A stretch of 64,000 nucleotides of DNA, taken from the NCBI GenBank assembly GCA_008694505.1, contig VZDJ01000041.1, positions 5,913,956 through 5,977,955 on the forward strand, in the 5' to 3' direction. Shown here one piece after another: positions 61,248 to 64,000 of the stretch. Every line of letters begins with the position of its first letter. Position 1 is the stretch's first letter. The notes beneath the pieces were generated by a model. It made no database searches. It had not been told where the DNA came from and worked only from the letters and a program-made list of their open reading frames with translations. The DNA comes from Cyanoderma ruficeps. Taxonomy: Eukaryota > Chordata > Aves > Passeriformes > Timaliidae. The position numbers and the translations under genes are program-made.

Positions 61248-64000
61248 TAGTTTGACAGAGCACCCAGGGATGACTCCCCAGCCTCTGCTTTCACTGCAAA
61301 ACAATCCTCAATCTATACAGAAATGTAGTGGTAGGAAATCTATTTCACGTAATCATTAGGCAGTTGCTGTACAACCAGAAATATATATCTTAGATTAAAA
61401 TAATGAAAATCATCAGTGAAAATCCATCTGATTTTCACACTTGTTAACAAAATAACTCTTCCTCTTATTTATAAATAAGAATATTATTTTTTATTAATTG
61501 AAAAGTGTGGAGGGGTTTCATAGTCTGTTATTTTAATAGTATTTATTTCCTTAGAAGCAATATAATGTCTAGTGTGTGAGAAAGCCTAACCGTACCTTTG
61601 TTGTATTTAAGGGAGAGAGTTTGCAAAGTAAAACTATTGTAGGGCTATTTAAAGTTTTGCAGTTAATATTGCATTTACTTGGAAATCCCGTGTCTTAATC
61701 TATTTTTTCTTAATGAGATAAATAATTTCTTTACAGTTTAATTTTCTCCATTAATTATAGATTAAAAATATGTGACTTGCTATAAACACCCAAAGTTTTA
61801 CTTTAATCTCATTTATGAGGTCTTGCCTGGGAAAATATGATATATCTAAAAGGATGAAAACCTCTGCTATGATGGACTACTGAAACTAATAATTAATTAC
61901 GCACACTATTTTTAAGTTACTTTCATCCTACTTTCACCCTGTTTAAAAAAGAAGTCAACCTAAGATTACTCCATAGTCCCATATATCCTAATTCCATTGC
62001 CCAAGTTCATTCAAATTTGATAGAGAACTACATTCTAAGTTCTTAAATTTGCATAAAAATATCAGCAGCTGGATGAGGCAAAGAAAATCTGACAGGGCTC
62101 CCACCAAGGGAGGAGACTGCCAGGATCCCAGTACAGTTAAAACCTCCTTTTGCCAGAACATCTTGTATCTTGTGCTCAGCAGAGGGCTAAAGAAAGTTAG
62201 GCAGGAGAATAGAGAGCTGCAAATATTCTACTGGAGTAGCATTGGGTAAAGTGCTGTGGCATAGGAAGAAGCTGAGCATGCTAAAGAAAGGTAAACTTAC
62301 ATAAGAAGAAAAAAATGAGACATTTATCAGGAAGGGGCTTTGGAGTACTGCCTGTGGTTGCAGGCAGCAGGTCTATGGCAAGTATCAAAGGGTCTTATCT
62401 GGAAGTGTTGGACAGAACCTAGCAGGGGAAGATAAGATATTGTATTAGAGATTCGTTCCTGTCAAGTTCTCTTCAAGACTATAATAATGAAGAATAATGA
62501 GCCTTGCAGGGAATCAAGTCACTGTCAAGCATATCCCTTACAAAGGTGGTGGCTCATCATCTTTGCCCCTTTATGAAGTCTCTAACCCTTCTTGAGCTCA
62601 CCTTTAAATATCTTCCCAGTCAATAATAAGATGAGACATTTCCAGGCAAACACTCCATTTGGGAAAGGTCACCCAAGGTACTTGAGGCCACAGGATGCCC
62701 TTTACTGCTGCCTGTGGGGCAGTGGGCTGTGCAAACAGAGTCCTCACAGGGGGTGCAAGTGACCTCTGTGTCCAAATGACAGGCTGTGAGAGATTATATT
62801 CACAGGATGTAAGTAAGAATACAACCAAAGGAATGTTGAAAGACATAGTTTCATTTTGGTTTGATTTAATTGTTAGCTATTTCAACTCCTCTTTCTTTTT
62901 TTTCCCCTCTTTTTTAATATCCATTTTAATAAAAGATTGAAAATTTCCTTGAGTCAATGGGGATGATGATCATTATGGTCAAATCACTTCTCTTCCTCTG
63001 AGCTGCACAAATGACTGAGTTTTAAGCAAGCTTAGATTTTCTAGCTGAATACCTGGGATGAGAGTATTTTCAGAAGTGTCAGGGGATAAAACAAAATTAA
63101 CTCTTGAGAGAATCTTTCTGGTTTAGTGTACTGTCTATTGGAAAATGGAGGAAGAGTTAGACAAAGAGAAAGGAAAGAGTGTAGCAATTTTAGAAATTAA
63201 TTAAGTATAATTTTAGGCATGTAAATAACTAGCTGTCATAAATATTCCATTCTTTCTAATTTCTTGGAGTAGACAGACAAAAATTCATTATTTAAAAAGC
63301 ACAGTTCCAACATATATGTATTAACTATTTTCCTCTGACAAGGTTTTGATAATTTTTCTAGCAATTTGTATTCCCTGTATGACACAGGATGTCACATACC
63401 TCATACTGTACCTCATACCTAAAGGTACAGAAATTACTTTATAGTATGCTAAAAAACAGGTTAAATACAACATTTTAAAGAGCAATGTTATTCAGACCCA
63501 CATTGAAATTCAACAAATGTATTTTATAGCTTCAATATTCTCAAGCATTTGTAATGGAAGAAGAAATTACATTCTCTTTCACCAGAAGATCCAGGTCCCC
63601 AGGGTTGTTATAAATCAGAAAAGGAGCAAGAGTATCAATCAAAGTTTTCTGAATTTATGTCATTTAAAAATTTTATCAGCCGACTTTTATGCTAATAGAC
63701 TGTATAGCTTATGATTTTATGTATGCAGGTCTTTTTCGTCAGAAGACTTTGTCTTTATCTTAACAGAAATCAATGCATGAGGAACAGGGAAAACCCTGAA
63801 AACAGGAAGAAGTTGCAGTGAAAACATTCGAATTTGCCCATAAGTTCAAGAAGAAATTTAAAAATGCACCTTTGCCTTTGAAACATATTAGCACTAATTC
63901 AGTCTCGAAATTCACAGTTGAGCCAGCAGCTGTAAAAGAGCAGAGGGCAAAACCTGTGCATAGATGAGTGATCTTTTGTTTGCTGCTGCACCTCAGAGGC
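61248..64000. other. No gene recognised
   Basis: AT-rich single-copy sequence to the window's right edge. Frames of up to 81 codons (62604-62846 minus, 62695-62940 plus) oppose each other in a slightly GC-richer patch. No transposon consensus, RNA gene or strong splice-site pair was recognised. Confidence 0.5.

Noticed and set aside
1..64000. CRISPR array, phage, operon or other prokaryotic system
   Set aside because: There are no regularly spaced repeats with unique spacers, no dense tandem coding and no ribosome-binding sites. The repeat content is that of a bird nuclear genome.

Overview
The window looks like vertebrate nuclear DNA from a bird, most likely a passerine. It is AT-rich and almost without genes. 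The bird call rests on two CR1 LINE fragments and on a solo LTR resembling a family I know as abundant in passerine genomes. The rest is typical gene-desert or intronic sequence: scattered simple repeats, two faint MIR-like SINE relics, and one isolated CpG island. I find no convincing complete protein-coding gene, no tRNA or rRNA gene, no CRISPR array and no bacterial or viral gene cluster. The longest open frames (about 115 to 133 codons) are what chance gives in 64 kb; most start at non-ATG codons or lie opposite other open frames, and none resembles a protein I know.

Layout. Positions 1-22,000 are non-repetitive with short simple repeats, two splice-flanked candidate untranslated exons on the plus strand (929-1038 and 5285-5432), a MIR-like relic near 17,800 and a compact hairpin at 19,930. 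From 22,168 to 24,650 there is a pair of plus-strand candidate exons. The first has a very long polypyrimidine tract and a strong-context ATG; the second keeps the same frame open for about 67 codons. Positions 24,700-33,900 are featureless. At 33,974 a poly-G run containing an N leads into a CpG island (about 34,155-34,870). The island carries five copies of a 37-bp minisatellite, a CCAAT box, a MEF2/TATA-like CTATTTTTAG and a perfect 20-bp tandem duplication. This is the clearest regulatory element here and the likely first exon of a plus-strand transcript; a candidate second exon lies at 37,738-37,856. Beyond that are a solo ERV LTR with a 5-bp target-site duplication (47,881-48,454), a second MIR-like relic, a minus-strand CR1 (about 58,893-59,265), a dense palindrome (59,461-59,497) and a plus-strand CR1 tail (about 61,010-61,247).

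How it fits together. The simplest reading is an intergenic or long-intron region. A CpG-island promoter near 34.65 kb drives a spliced plus-strand transcript, non-coding at least at its 5' end. One or more weakly supported plus-strand exons upstream may belong to a different transcript. Nothing here supports a new enzymatic or defence system. The points most worth checking are the promoter with its minisatellite and the candidate spliced exons.
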